Shown piece by piece: positions 43,314 through 52,380 of a stretch of 64,000 bases of DNA. This DNA comes from Sinorhizobium numidicum (GTDB lineage: Bacteria; Pseudomonadota; Alphaproteobacteria; Rhizobiales; Rhizobiaceae): NCBI RefSeq assembly GCF_029892045.1, contig NZ_CP120368.1, positions 2,850,001-2,914,000 on the forward strand, read 5' to 3'. Numbering within the stretch: position 1 is the first letter of the stretch; every line of letters begins with the position of its first letter. The notes beneath the pieces are model-generated. The model was not told the origin of the DNA. It worked only from the letters and a program-made list of their open reading frames with translations, and did no database searches. Position numbers and translations under genes: made by a program.

Positions 43314-45014
43314 ATGCCGGCGGACCGGGCAGACCGCTTGACGATCATTTCCGCCAACCTGCGCAAGAAGACGCACCTGATTTCCGGGACGGTGCTCGGC
43401 ATATTCATTCTCTGCCACTTCTTCAATCATTCTCTCGGCTTGATCTCCCTCGATGCGATGGAAGCGGGGCGGCGGGCGTTCAATCTTGTCTGGCACAGCC
43501 TGCCCGGCACCATTCTGCTTTATGGCGCCCTGCTGCTGCACTTCCTGATGGCGCTCGATAGTCTCTACCGACGGCAGACGCTCAGGATGCCGGCCGGCGA
43601 GGCGCTGAAGATCGTCTTCGGGCTGAGCCTGCCGTTTCTGCTCGGCGCGCACGTGGTTGCCGCTCGAGTGGAGCCGATCTTCTCGGGGATCGATGCCGAC
43701 TACCCGGGCATCCTGCGTGCGCTCTGGTCAAGCTCGATCAACACAACCAGGCAGACGGTGGCGCTGCTCTTCGTATGGAGCCACGCCTGCCTCGGCGCCT
43801 GGTTCTGGATGAGGGCTCGAAGCTGGTTCCCGCGTTACGAGATCCTGCTCTACACCGTCGCCCTGCTCGTCCCCATTTTCGCGCTGCTCGGTTTCGTCAA
43901 CGGCGCCCGTTCTGTTGGGCGCGACTATGCCGAACATGGCGGCTACGGCGACAAGGCCTATGCGAGCCAGGCGCAACCGCGGGTCGATCCCGCCCTGCTC
44001 GAGAATATCAGGCTGGCGCTCTATGGCGGCTTCGGAGGCGTGATCGCCGGAACCTTCGCGCTGCGCGCCCTGCCCGCACGCGGCCGAATTCGCGTCCGTT
44101 ATCCCGACGGCCGTGTCGCAGCCGTCAGCCTCGGCTTCAGTGTGCTTGAGGCGAGCCGCGCCGCCGGAATACCGCATGTTTCCGTCTGCGGCGGGCGCGG
44201 CCGTTGCTCGACATGCCGCGTGCGCGTGATCCAGGGCCTCGAAGGCCAGCCCAAACCGGAAGCGGCCGAACTCGCGACGCTGACCCGCATCGGCGCTCCC
44301 GAGAATGTCCGCCTGGCCTGCCAATTCCGACCCGTTCACAGCGTCACCGTCGTGCCGATCCTCGACACCGACAGCCTAGGCATCAAGACACAGCTCGCCC
44401 GGCAGAACGGCGGCGGGCGCGAGCGCCGCGTCGCGGTACTCTTCTGCGATCTGCGTGATTTTACCCGCATCGCGGAGCACAAGCTGCCCTATGACACGGT
44501 GTTCCTGTTGAACCGCTACTTCGAAATGGTCGGCGGAGCCGTGGAGGGATCCGGCGGCGTCGTCGACAAGTTCATCGGCGATGGGGCGCTCGCAATCTTC
44601 GGGCTGAAGACGTCTCTCGATGAAGCATGTCGTCAATCGCTCACGGCCGCCGTCCGGCTGTCCCAGGGCATCCGGACGCTCAACCAGACATTTGAAGGCG
44701 AACTCGAACAGCCGCTGAGGCTGGCAATCGGGTTGCATGCAGGACCGGCGATCATCGGCGAGATGGGCTACGGTCAGGCGACCTCGCTGACGGCCGTCGG
44801 CGATACGATCAACACGGCGAGCCGCCTTGAGGGCCTGGCGAAGGAGCATGACGTCGAGCTTGCCGTTTCCGCCGAGCTTGTCCAACGCGCCGGCCTGAGC
44901 TTCGAGGGCAAAAGGCGCCTGGAGATAAGCCTGCGCGGCCGGCAGGCGACGCTCGAAACCTGGATCATCGGCAATGCCGAGGACATTGCCGAAATCTTGC
45001 CGACCGCCGTCTAA
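43314..45014 (+). CDS. cyaC: Redox-sensing adenylate cyclase CyaC
   Basis: The 566-residue protein joins three parts. The membrane anchor (about 20-230) has five or six helices with His residues (FILCHFFNHSLG, LLHFLMAL, LLGAHVVAA, WSHACLGAW), like the dihaem succinate dehydrogenase anchor. A [2Fe-2S] ferredoxin domain (about 255-340) has CGGRGRCSTCRVRV. A class III cyclase domain follows (LFCDLRDFTRIAE, VDKFIGDGALAIFG, GDTINTASRLEG). It matches S. meliloti CyaC, reported as a quinone-responsive cyclase. Its stop overlaps the convergent regulator gene by four bases. Confidence 0.93.
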   Translation: MPADRADRLTIISANLRKKTHLISGTVLGIFILCHFFNHSLGLISLDAMEAGRRAFNLVWHSLPGTILLYGALLLHFLMALDSLYRRQTLRMPAGEALKIVFGLSLPFLLGAHVVAARVEPIFSGIDADYPGILRALWSSSINTTRQTVALLFVWSHACLGAWFWMRARSWFPRYEILLYTVALLVPIFALLGFVNGARSVGRDYAEHGGYGDKAYASQAQPRVDPALLENIRLALYGGFGGVIAGTFALRALPARGRIRVRYPDGRVAAVSLGFSVLEASRAAGIPHVSVCGGRGRCSTCRVRVIQGLEGQPKPEAAELATLTRIGAPENVRLACQFRPVHSVTVVPILDTDSLGIKTQLARQNGGGRERRVAVLFCDLRDFTRIAEHKLPYDTVFLLNRYFEMVGGAVEGSGGVVDKFIGDGALAIFGLKTSLDEACRQSLTAAVRLSQGIRTLNQTFEGELEQPLRLAIGLHAGPAIIGEMGYGQATSLTAVGDTINTASRLEGLAKEHDVELAVSAELVQRAGLSFEGKRRLEISLRGRQATLETWIIGNAEDIAEILPTAV

Positions 45015-45676
45015 TCCAAATTCTCCGATAACGGCTGCTCGCGTACTTGCAGGCCATCGACGAACAGGCGCTCCAGAAAGCGCGCGGCATCCTCGAAGCG
45101 TCCGTCGCCCGCATTCTCCTGGCCCAGCACGGCGCGCACCTGCACGTCGAAATCGGCATAGTGCTGCGTCGTCGACCAGATCGAGAAGATCAGGTGATAG
45201 GGATCGCACTTGGCGATCTTGCCCGCCTTGGCCCAGGTGCGGATGACCTCGGCCTTCTCGTCGACCAGTTGCTTCAGTGGGCCCTTGAGTTCGTCCTCTA
45301 TGTGGGGAGCACCCTGCAGGACTTCATTGGCGAAGAGCCGGCTCTCGCGGGGAAAATCGCGGGCCATCTCGAGCTTGCGCCGGATATAACTGCGGATTTC
45401 GGCGACCGGATTGCCCTCGGCGTTGAACTCGCGCAAAGGATCGAGCCAGGTGTCGAGTACGCGGTCGATCAACGCCCGGTGCATCGCCTCCTTGGTGCGA
45501 AAATAATAGAGCAGGTTCGGCTTCGACATACCTGCCACTTCCGCGATCTGATCGATGGTCGAGCCGCGGAAGCCGTTCGCCGAAAAGACCTCCAGTGCCG
45601 CTTCGAGAATCTGCTCCTCCTTCTCCTCCTGGATTCGTGTACGTCTCTGAGTCCTGGCCGCTCTTGGAAGTACCAT
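45011..45676 (-). CDS. rutR: RutR-like TetR regulator of pyrimidine use
   Basis: The 221-residue protein has a basic start (RTQRRTRIQEEKEEQILEAA), a TetR HTH (FRGSTIDQIAEVAGMSKPNLLYYF) and a C-terminal domain as in RutR (CDPYHLIFSIWSTTQHYADF). RutR senses uracil or thymine. It is divergent from the ureidopropionase gene, with an imperfect RutR-like palindrome between them (45809-45824). ATG 45676 has AGGGGG upstream. Confidence 0.85.
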   Translation of the reverse strand: MVLPRAARTQRRTRIQEEKEEQILEAALEVFSANGFRGSTIDQIAEVAGMSKPNLLYYFRTKEAMHRALIDRVLDTWLDPLREFNAEGNPVAEIRSYIRRKLEMARDFPRESRLFANEVLQGAPHIEDELKGPLKQLVDEKAEVIRTWAKAGKIAKCDPYHLIFSIWSTTQHYADFDVQVRAVLGQENAGDGRFEDAARFLERLFVDGLQVREQPLSENLD

Positions 45677-45808
45677 CTTGCCCCCTGCCGATGCCGCAAC
45701 AAAGCGTTGCGAAACCCGATCTGCCCAAAGTTCGGACGCGCCATTTTCTTGGGCAGCAAGTCCTTTTTTTCTTTTTCCGGCTTGAGTGCCGCGACGGAAG
45801 TTGTAATG

Positions 45809-45824
45809 TTTACCAACCGGTCAA
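45809..45824. promoter_or_regulatory. RutR-like operator candidate
   Basis: TTTACCA-AC-CGGTCAA fits the E. coli RutR site TTGACCA-N2-TGGTCAA at 12 of 14 fixed positions. It lies between rutR and the ureidopropionase gene. Confidence 0.5.
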
Positions 45825-45948
45825 ATTATCAGTCAGATTGTTGGCAAAGGCAACGGCTGATCGAAAGGCATAGAAACAAAGCCTCGATTTGACCACGGGA
45901 ACATGAGGGCTACCCTCGGCGGTACAGCCGAAAAAAGAGGAGACCGCC

Positions 45949-47199
45949 ATGGCAGCACCTGGCGAGAATAGGCGCGTCAATGCCGACCGCCTGTGGGATT
46001 CGTTGATGGAGATGGCGAAGATCGGCCCCGGCGTTGCCGGCGGCAACAACCGCCAGACATTGACGGATGCGGACGGCGAAGGCCGCCGGCTTTTCCAGTC
46101 CTGGTGCGAAAAGGCGGGGCTCAGCATGGGCGTCGACAAGATGGGCACCATGTTCCTCACCCGCCCTGGCACCGACCCGGATGCGCTGCCCGTCCATATC
46201 GGTTCTCACCTCGACACGCAGCCGACCGGCGGCAAGTTCGACGGCGTGCTCGGCGTCTTGAGCGGGCTCGAGGTCGTACGCACGATGAACGACCTCGGCA
46301 TCAGGACGAAGCACCCGATCGTGGTCACCAACTGGACCAATGAGGAAGGCGCACGTTTTGCACCTGCCATGCTTGCCTCCGGCGTCTTCGCCGGCGTCCA
46401 TACGCTCGAATACGCCTATGCCCGCAAGGATCCGGAAGGAAAGACTTTCGGCGACGAATTGAAGCGGATCGGCTGGGTCGGCGACGAGGAAGTCGGCGCG
46501 CGCAAGATGCACGCCTATTTCGAATATCACATCGAACAGGGACCGATCCTCGAGGCCGAGAACAAGCAGATCGGCGTCGTCACCCACTGTCAGGGCTTGT
46601 GGTGGTTGGAAATCACCCTGACCGGCAGAGAGGCGCACACCGGTTCGACGCCCATGAACATGCGCGTCAATGCCGGCCTCGCAATGGCGCGCATCCTTGA
46701 AATGGTGCAGACCGTTGCCATCGAAAACCAGCCGGGCGCCGTCGGCGGCGTCGGACAGATGTTCTTTTCGCCCAACTCGCGCAACGTGCTGCCAGGCAAG
46801 GTCGTCTTCACCGTTGACATCCGCTCGCCGGATCAGGCCAAGCTCGACGGAATGCGCGCGCGGATCGAAGCCGAAGCGCCGAAGATCGCCGAGGCGCTGG
46901 GCGTCGGCTGTTCCATCGAGGCGGTCGGACATTTCGATCCCGTGACCTTCGACCCCAAGCTCGTGGCGACCGTGCGCGCTGCCGCCGAGAAGCTCGGCCA
47001 CAGCCACATGGACCTCATCTCCGGCGCCGGTCACGATGCCTGCTGGGCTGCGAAAGTTGCGCCGACCACGATGATCATGTGTCCCTGTGTCGGCGGACTC
47101 AGCCACAACGAGGCGGAGGACATATCCAAGGAATGGGCGGCCGCCGGTGCGGACGTCCTCTTCCATGCCGTCCTCGAAACGGCAGAGGTCGTCGAGTGA
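45949..47199 (+). CDS. Beta-ureidopropionase / N-carbamoyl-amino acid hydrolase (M20 family)
   Basis: The protein of 416 residues is an M20-type amidase. Metal ligands are visible in HIGSHLDTQPTGGKFDGVLG, TNWTNEEGARFAPAM and YFEYHIEQGPILE; GREAHTGSTPM contains the dimer-interface His, and ISGAGHDACWAA a late His. It hydrolyses N-carbamoyl-beta-alanine to beta-alanine, CO2 and ammonia, the third step of the reductive pathway. An S. meliloti enzyme of this type has been characterised. hydA follows 84 bases later. Confidence 0.9.
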   Translation: MAAPGENRRVNADRLWDSLMEMAKIGPGVAGGNNRQTLTDADGEGRRLFQSWCEKAGLSMGVDKMGTMFLTRPGTDPDALPVHIGSHLDTQPTGGKFDGVLGVLSGLEVVRTMNDLGIRTKHPIVVTNWTNEEGARFAPAMLASGVFAGVHTLEYAYARKDPEGKTFGDELKRIGWVGDEEVGARKMHAYFEYHIEQGPILEAENKQIGVVTHCQGLWWLEITLTGREAHTGSTPMNMRVNAGLAMARILEMVQTVAIENQPGAVGGVGQMFFSPNSRNVLPGKVVFTVDIRSPDQAKLDGMRARIEAEAPKIAEALGVGCSIEAVGHFDPVTFDPKLVATVRAAAEKLGHSHMDLISGAGHDACWAAKVAPTTMIMCPCVGGLSHNEAEDISKEWAAAGADVLFHAVLETAEVVE

Positions 47200-47283
47200 G
47201 CTTTGCGGGCGGGACGAAGTTTCCGCCTTTTTTATTGGCGCTCCCGCGCCCGCCGAATGCATCGTCGCGAAGGAAACGGACCA

Positions 47284-48738
47284 ATGAGCACTGTCATCAA
47301 GGGTGGAACCATCGTCACGGCCGATCTCACCTACAAGGCCGACGTAAAGGTCGAGGGCGGCAAGATCGTCGAGATCGGGCCTAACCTCACCGGCACCGAC
47401 ACGCTCGACGCGACCGGCTGCTACGTCATGCCGGGCGGCGTCGATCCGCACACGCACCTCGAAATGCCCTTCATGGGCACCTATTCCTCGGATGATTTCG
47501 AAAGCGGCACGCGCGCGGCGCTCGCCGGCGGCACGACGATGGTCGTGGATTTCGCGCTACCCTCGCCCGGCCAGTCGCTGCTCGAGGCGCTCAATATGTG
47601 GGACAACAAGTCGACCCGCGCCAATTGCGACTATTCCTTCCATATGGCGATCACCTGGTGGAGCGAGCAGGTCTTCAATGAGATGGAGGCCATCGTCAAG
47701 GACAAGGGCATCAACACGTTCAAGCACTTCATGGCCTATAAGGGCGCGCTGATGGTGGATGACGACGAAATGTTCTCGTCTTTCCAGCGCTGCGCAGCAC
47801 TCGGCGCCCTGCCGCTGGTCCATGCCGAAAACGGGGATGTTGTAGCCCAGTTACAGGCGAAGCTGCTCGCCGAAGGTAATAATGGACCTGAAGCCCATGC
47901 CTATTCACGGCCGGCGGAAGTCGAGGGCGAGGCCACCAACCGCGCGATCATGATCGCCGACATGGCCGGCTGTCCCGTCTACATCGTCCACACCTCCTGC
48001 GAACAGGCGCACGAGGCGATCCGGCGCGCCCGCGCGAAAGGCATGCGCGTCTTCGGTGAGCCGCTGATTCAGCACCTGACGCTCGACGAGACCGAATATT
48101 TCAACAAGGACTGGGATCATGCCGCCCGCCGGGTGATGTCGCCGCCCTTCCGCAACAAGCTGCACCAGGACAGCCTCTGGGCCGGCCTTGCCTCCGGCTC
48201 GCTGCAGGTGGTCGCGACCGACCATTGCGCTTTCACGACGGCGCAGAAACGCTTCGGCGTCGGCGACTTCACCAAGATCCCGAACGGCACGGGCGGGCTG
48301 GAAGACCGCATGCCGATGCTCTGGACTTATGGCGTCAGCACCGGCCGCATCACCATGAACGAATTCGTCGCGGTGACTTCCACCAACATCGCCAAGATCC
48401 TCAACATCTATCCGAAGAAGGGCGCGATCCTCGTCGGTGCCGATGCCGACCTAGTCGTCTGGGATCCGAAGCGATCGAAGACGATTTCGGCTAACACCCA
48501 GCAATCGGCGATCGACTACAACGTCTTCGAGGGGAAGACCGTCACGGGACTTCCACGCTTTACGCTGACGCGCGGCGTCGTGGCCATCGAGGAAGGGACG
48601 GTCAAGACGCAGGAAGGCCATGGGGAATTCGTCCGGCGCGACCCCTTCCCGGCGGTCAGCACGGCGCTTTCGACGTGGAAGGAAGTGACGGCGCCGCGCG
48701 CCGTGCAGCGCATCGGCATTCCGGCGAGCGGCGTTTGA
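47284..48738 (+). CDS. hydA: Dihydropyrimidinase (D-hydantoinase)
   Basis: ATG 47284, with AAGGAAACGG upstream, gives 484 residues. The metal site has GGVDPHTHLEMPFMG, the carbamylated Lys lies in FKHFMAYKGALMV, and further His are in LVHAENGD and YIVHTSC. ATDHCAFTTAQK contains the late Asp. It opens dihydrouracil to N-carbamoyl-beta-alanine, the step between PreTA and the ureidopropionase. Confidence 0.93.
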   Translation: MSTVIKGGTIVTADLTYKADVKVEGGKIVEIGPNLTGTDTLDATGCYVMPGGVDPHTHLEMPFMGTYSSDDFESGTRAALAGGTTMVVDFALPSPGQSLLEALNMWDNKSTRANCDYSFHMAITWWSEQVFNEMEAIVKDKGINTFKHFMAYKGALMVDDDEMFSSFQRCAALGALPLVHAENGDVVAQLQAKLLAEGNNGPEAHAYSRPAEVEGEATNRAIMIADMAGCPVYIVHTSCEQAHEAIRRARAKGMRVFGEPLIQHLTLDETEYFNKDWDHAARRVMSPPFRNKLHQDSLWAGLASGSLQVVATDHCAFTTAQKRFGVGDFTKIPNGTGGLEDRMPMLWTYGVSTGRITMNEFVAVTSTNIAKILNIYPKKGAILVGADADLVVWDPKRSKTISANTQQSAIDYNVFEGKTVTGLPRFTLTRGVVAIEEGTVKTQEGHGEFVRRDPFPAVSTALSTWKEVTAPRAVQRIGIPASGV

Positions 48739-48796
48739 CGGATCCCAGATGCCGCATTTCTCATCCGCCACGCGCGAAAAGGCATTCGCTGAAAGG

Positions 48797-49210
48797 CTAG
48801 GCGGGCACCAGTGCGTCCAGTTCCGGCAGGAGGACGACGCTTTCCTGCTCCTTCGGATCTGTCCGGGCGATCACCGCCGTACAGGGGCTGTCGGAAAGGT
48901 TTGCCGGCAGGTGCGGCACGCCGGCCGGGATGTAGAACATCTCCCCCGCTTTGACGATGACGTGCTCTTCGAGCCGCTCGCCGAACCAGGTGTGCGCCTC
49001 GCCGCTGAGAACATAAATCGCCGTCTCGTGGCTCTCGTGAAGATGCGCCTTGGCGCGCGCGCCGGCCGGCATGGTCAACAGATGCATGCAGATGCCGGTG
49101 GAGCCCACAGTCTCCTGCGCGATGCCTTCGAAATAGTTGAGCCCCTGCTTGCCGGCATAGCCGTTGCCCGGGCGAACCACGCGACAGCCAGGATTGGATG
49201 ATCGAGACAT
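48797..49210 (-). CDS. Cupin domain protein
   Basis: The 137-residue product has cupin motif 1 (HLHESHETAIYVLSGEAHTWFG) and motif 2 (GEMFYIPAGVPHLPAN) with the His and Glu metal ligands. ATG 49210 lies 121 bases from the divergent ABC ATPase start. Its place in the pyrimidine cluster suggests a side reaction or sensing role. No substrate can be named. Confidence 0.85.
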   Translation of the reverse strand: MSRSSNPGCRVVRPGNGYAGKQGLNYFEGIAQETVGSTGICMHLLTMPAGARAKAHLHESHETAIYVLSGEAHTWFGERLEEHVIVKAGEMFYIPAGVPHLPANLSDSPCTAVIARTDPKEQESVVLLPELDALVPA

Positions 49211-49331
49211 GAGTGTTCTCCAGAATTCGCTGAAAAACTCGCAACATGAGCCATCGGCGGCGAATCCGCGATTGCATGTTGCGGGCCCGGATAGCAGTCT
49301 GGCACAGACAAGCGACAATGAGAATCCGTCC

Positions 49332-50123
49332 ATGACACCCAATTTCGCCTCCGTGGTCTCGGCCCGTAACCTCGGCCTGACGTTCCAGACCAGCGACGGG
49401 CCGGTCAATGCATTGACGGGCGTGAACCTCGACGTGGCCAAGGGCGACTTCGTTTCCTTCATCGGTCCCTCCGGCTGCGGCAAGACGACGTTTCTGCGCG
49501 TCATCGCCGACCTCGAGAAACCGACCTCCGGCAGCATTTCAGTCAATGGCATGACGCCGGAGGAAGCCCGGCGGCGGCGCGCTTATGGCTATGTCTTCCA
49601 GGCCGCGGCGCTTTACCCGTGGAGGACGATCGAGAAGAACATAGCATTGCCGCTCGAAATCATGGGGCATTCCAGACAGGAGCAGAAAACGCGGGTCGAG
49701 CGGACGCTGGAGCTCGTCAACCTTACGGGCTTTGGCAAGAAATACCCGTGGCAGCTCTCCGGCGGTATGCAGCAGCGGGCGTCGATCGCCCGCGCGCTCG
49801 CCTTCGATGCGGACCTGCTGCTGATGGACGAACCCTTCGGTGCCCTCGACGAAATCGTCCGCGATCATCTCAACGAGCAACTCCTGAAGCTCTGGGCACG
49901 AACGGCAAAAACCATCTGTTTCGTCACCCATTCGATTCCGGAAGCGGTCTATCTTTCGACCAAAATCGTCGTCATGAGCCCGCGCCCCGGCCGCGTCACA
50001 GATATCATCGAATCGCCCCTGCCAAGGGAACGGCCGCTCGGCATTCGCGAGACCCCGGAATTCCTGGAAGTCGCCCATCGCGTCCGCGAAGGCTTGAGAG
50101 CGGGGCACAGCTATGACGAATAG
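49332..50123 (+). CDS. ABC transporter ATPase (NMT1/nitrate-taurine type)
   Basis: The product from ATG 49332 has 263 residues. Walker A is GPSGCGKTT, the signature LSGGMQQRA, Walker B LLMDEPFGALDE, and the H-loop CFVTHSIPEAVYL. Upstream ATGs (such as 49209) are possible. With the two permeases and the NMT1-type binding protein it forms an importer, probably for a pyrimidine or its precursor, judged from context. Confidence 0.9.
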   Translation: MTPNFASVVSARNLGLTFQTSDGPVNALTGVNLDVAKGDFVSFIGPSGCGKTTFLRVIADLEKPTSGSISVNGMTPEEARRRRAYGYVFQAAALYPWRTIEKNIALPLEIMGHSRQEQKTRVERTLELVNLTGFGKKYPWQLSGGMQQRASIARALAFDADLLLMDEPFGALDEIVRDHLNEQLLKLWARTAKTICFVTHSIPEAVYLSTKIVVMSPRPGRVTDIIESPLPRERPLGIRETPEFLEVAHRVREGLRAGHSYDE

Positions 50124-50598
50124 CTGTACTACCCAAGTGCGGTGCCGAGATGCGGCTTTGGCGGACATGGCCGCATGCGCCGCTATTCTCAATCGGTGGA
50201 TAGACGCCACGCTGTGGATGCCAAGAGTTCATCCGGCAACCGATGTGGAGCGGCACTATCGAGAAACGGTCTTTGCAAACGGACCGATCATTATCGCCGA
50301 CTATCAGGGTGAAACCGCAGGCTTTCTCGCCCTCTCCGCGGAGAACTTCGTGACGGCGCTTTACGTGGCAGAACGCCACCGAGGTGCCGGAATCGGAACC
50401 GCGCTGCTCCGCGAAGCGAAGAAGCGCGCAATTGACGAGCTTAAGCTTTGGACTTTTGAACACAACACGGGTGCTCAGCGCTTCTATGAACGCGAAGGCT
50501 TCGTACCGGTGCGCAGAACGAGTGGCGAGAACGAGGAGGGTCTGCCGGACATTCTCTATCATTGGCGCGCCGAGCCTTTGAGCAGAAGGGAGGCGTGA
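50113..50598 (+). CDS. GNAT-family acetyltransferase
   Basis: The 161-residue protein has the acetyl-CoA motif RHRGAGIGTALLREAKKRA and FYEREGFVPV. It overlaps the ATPase by 11 bases and lies two bases before the permease start, so it is inside the transporter operon. Such an N-acetyltransferase among import genes is unusual. Substrate unknown. Confidence 0.88.
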   Translation: MTNSCTTQVRCRDAALADMAACAAILNRWIDATLWMPRVHPATDVERHYRETVFANGPIIIADYQGETAGFLALSAENFVTALYVAERHRGAGIGTALLREAKKRAIDELKLWTFEHNTGAQRFYEREGFVPVRRTSGENEEGLPDILYHWRAEPLSRREA

Positions 50599-50600
50599 TC

Positions 50601-51485
50601 ATGCGCGAAGAGAGCTTTCTCAGGGACAAGCTGCTTCCCATCTCCACCGTCGTCATCCTGTTGATCGCCGTCTGGTACGTCGCAGTCATTTTCCTCAACG
50701 CGCCCTTCGAACGCGACAGCGCAGCACGCGCAGGCACCGAGATCGGATTTCCCGAGATCGTCCGCAATACTATGGCGCAGGAGCGCCCTGTCCTGCCCGC
50801 ACCGCATCAGGTGGTCGCCGAAATTTGGGACACCACCGCCAACAAGGCGATCACATCGAAGCGCAGTCTGGTTTATCACGCCTGGATCACGCTTTCGGCG
50901 ACACTGCTCGGCTTCGGCATCGGCGCCGCGCTTGGCATCCTTCTCGCCGTCGGCATCGTCCACAACCGCGCCATGGACCGCTCGCTGATGCCATGGGTGA
51001 TCGCCAGCCAAACGATACCGATCCTGGCGATCGCGCCGATGATCATCGTCGTCCTCAATGCCATCGGCATTGCCGGCCTGCTGCCGAAGGCGCTGATCTC
51101 CACCTATCTCTCGTTCTTCCCGGTGGTGGTCGGCATGGTCAAGGGGCTGCGCAGCCCGGAAACGATCCAGCTCGATCTGATGCATACCTATAACGCCTCA
51201 CCGGCCCAGACCTTCTGGAAGCTCCGCTGGCCCTCCTCCATGCCCTATCTCTTCACCTCGCTGAAGGTCGCGGTCGCGATTTCGCTCGTCGGCGCCATTG
51301 TCGGAGAACTGCCGACCGGCGCGGTGGCCGGGCTCGGCGCCCGCCTGCTTGCAGGCTCCTATTACGGCCAGACGGTGCAGATCTGGGCGGCCCTGTTCAT
51401 GGCGGCAGCACTCGCCGCCGTCCTTGTGATGATCGTCGGGCTGGCGCATTCGGCGGTCCTGAAGCGCATGGGAGCGAAGCCATGA
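50601..51485 (+). CDS. ABC transporter permease 1
   Basis: ATG 50601, with GGAGG eight bases upstream, gives 294 residues with six helices and the EAA-type loop (MHTYNASPAQTFWKLRWP). It belongs to the SsuC/TauC/ThiX type. Its stop overlaps the next start (ATGA). Confidence 0.9.
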   Translation: MREESFLRDKLLPISTVVILLIAVWYVAVIFLNAPFERDSAARAGTEIGFPEIVRNTMAQERPVLPAPHQVVAEIWDTTANKAITSKRSLVYHAWITLSATLLGFGIGAALGILLAVGIVHNRAMDRSLMPWVIASQTIPILAIAPMIIVVLNAIGIAGLLPKALISTYLSFFPVVVGMVKGLRSPETIQLDLMHTYNASPAQTFWKLRWPSSMPYLFTSLKVAVAISLVGAIVGELPTGAVAGLGARLLAGSYYGQTVQIWAALFMAAALAAVLVMIVGLAHSAVLKRMGAKP

Positions 51486-52351
51486 ACCTTCCCGCTCTCG
51501 CCGGCGCCATCCTCTTCTGGCTTCTCGCCTGGGCTTTCAACCAATGGCTGGTCCGCCAGCATTTTACGAACCGCACGGCCAATAGCGCCGCACGCTTCGC
51601 CGTGCCGCTGATCTTCGGCGTCACCATCCTGGTCCTCTGGGAAGGCGTCGTTCGCGGTTTCGCCATTCCGTCGGTCCTGTTGCCGGCACCGTCGATGATC
51701 TGGCAGCGGCTCGTCAATTCGCTGCCGACGCTCGCGGCGGATTTCCGGCAAACCTTCCTGAAGGCCGTGCTGATCGGCTATGCGCTCGGCTGCGGCCTTG
51801 GCTTCGTTGTGGCAATCCTCATCGACCGCTCGCCTTTCCTACAGAAGGGCCTGCTGCCGCTCGGCAATTTCGTCTCTGCCCTCCCCGTCATCGGCGTCGC
51901 CCCGATCATGGTCATGTGGTTCGGCTTCGATTGGCAATCGAAAGTCGCCGTCGTCGTCATCATGACTTTCTTCCCGATGCTCGTGAACACGGTCTCGGGC
52001 CTCGCCGCCGCGAGCCACATGGAGCGCGATCTGATGCGGACCTATGCCGCGACATGGTGGCAGACGCTCGTCAAGCTGCGTCTGCCCGCGGCATGGCCTT
52101 TCATTTTCAACGCTCTCAAGATTAACTCCACGCTGGCGCTGATCGGCGCGATCGTGGCCGAGTTTTTCGGAACGCCCATTGTCGGCATGGGCTTCCGGAT
52201 CTCCACGGAAGTGGGGCGCATGAACGTCGACATGGTCTGGGCCGAAATCGCCGTCGCGGCGGTGGCTGGCTCCGCTTTTTACGGGGTGGTCGCGCTCGCC
52301 GAGCGGGCCGTTACGTTCTGGCATCCGTCCGTCCGCAGTGGCCGGGCCTGA
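51482..52351 (+). CDS. ABC transporter permease 2
   Basis: The protein of 289 residues has about seven helices and the loop LMRTYAATWWQTLVKLRLPA. Two unlike permeases suggest a heterodimeric channel, as in RibXY/ThiXY-type or hydroxymethylpyrimidine transporters. Confidence 0.9.
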   Translation: MNLPALAGAILFWLLAWAFNQWLVRQHFTNRTANSAARFAVPLIFGVTILVLWEGVVRGFAIPSVLLPAPSMIWQRLVNSLPTLAADFRQTFLKAVLIGYALGCGLGFVVAILIDRSPFLQKGLLPLGNFVSALPVIGVAPIMVMWFGFDWQSKVAVVVIMTFFPMLVNTVSGLAAASHMERDLMRTYAATWWQTLVKLRLPAAWPFIFNALKINSTLALIGAIVAEFFGTPIVGMGFRISTEVGRMNVDMVWAEIAVAAVAGSAFYGVVALAERAVTFWHPSVRSGRA

Positions 52352-52380
52352 TAATGAAGCAACGATAAGAGGGAACCGAT

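Noticed and set aside
45910..47457. 515-codon minus-strand frame
   Set aside because: Antisense to the ureidopropionase gene.
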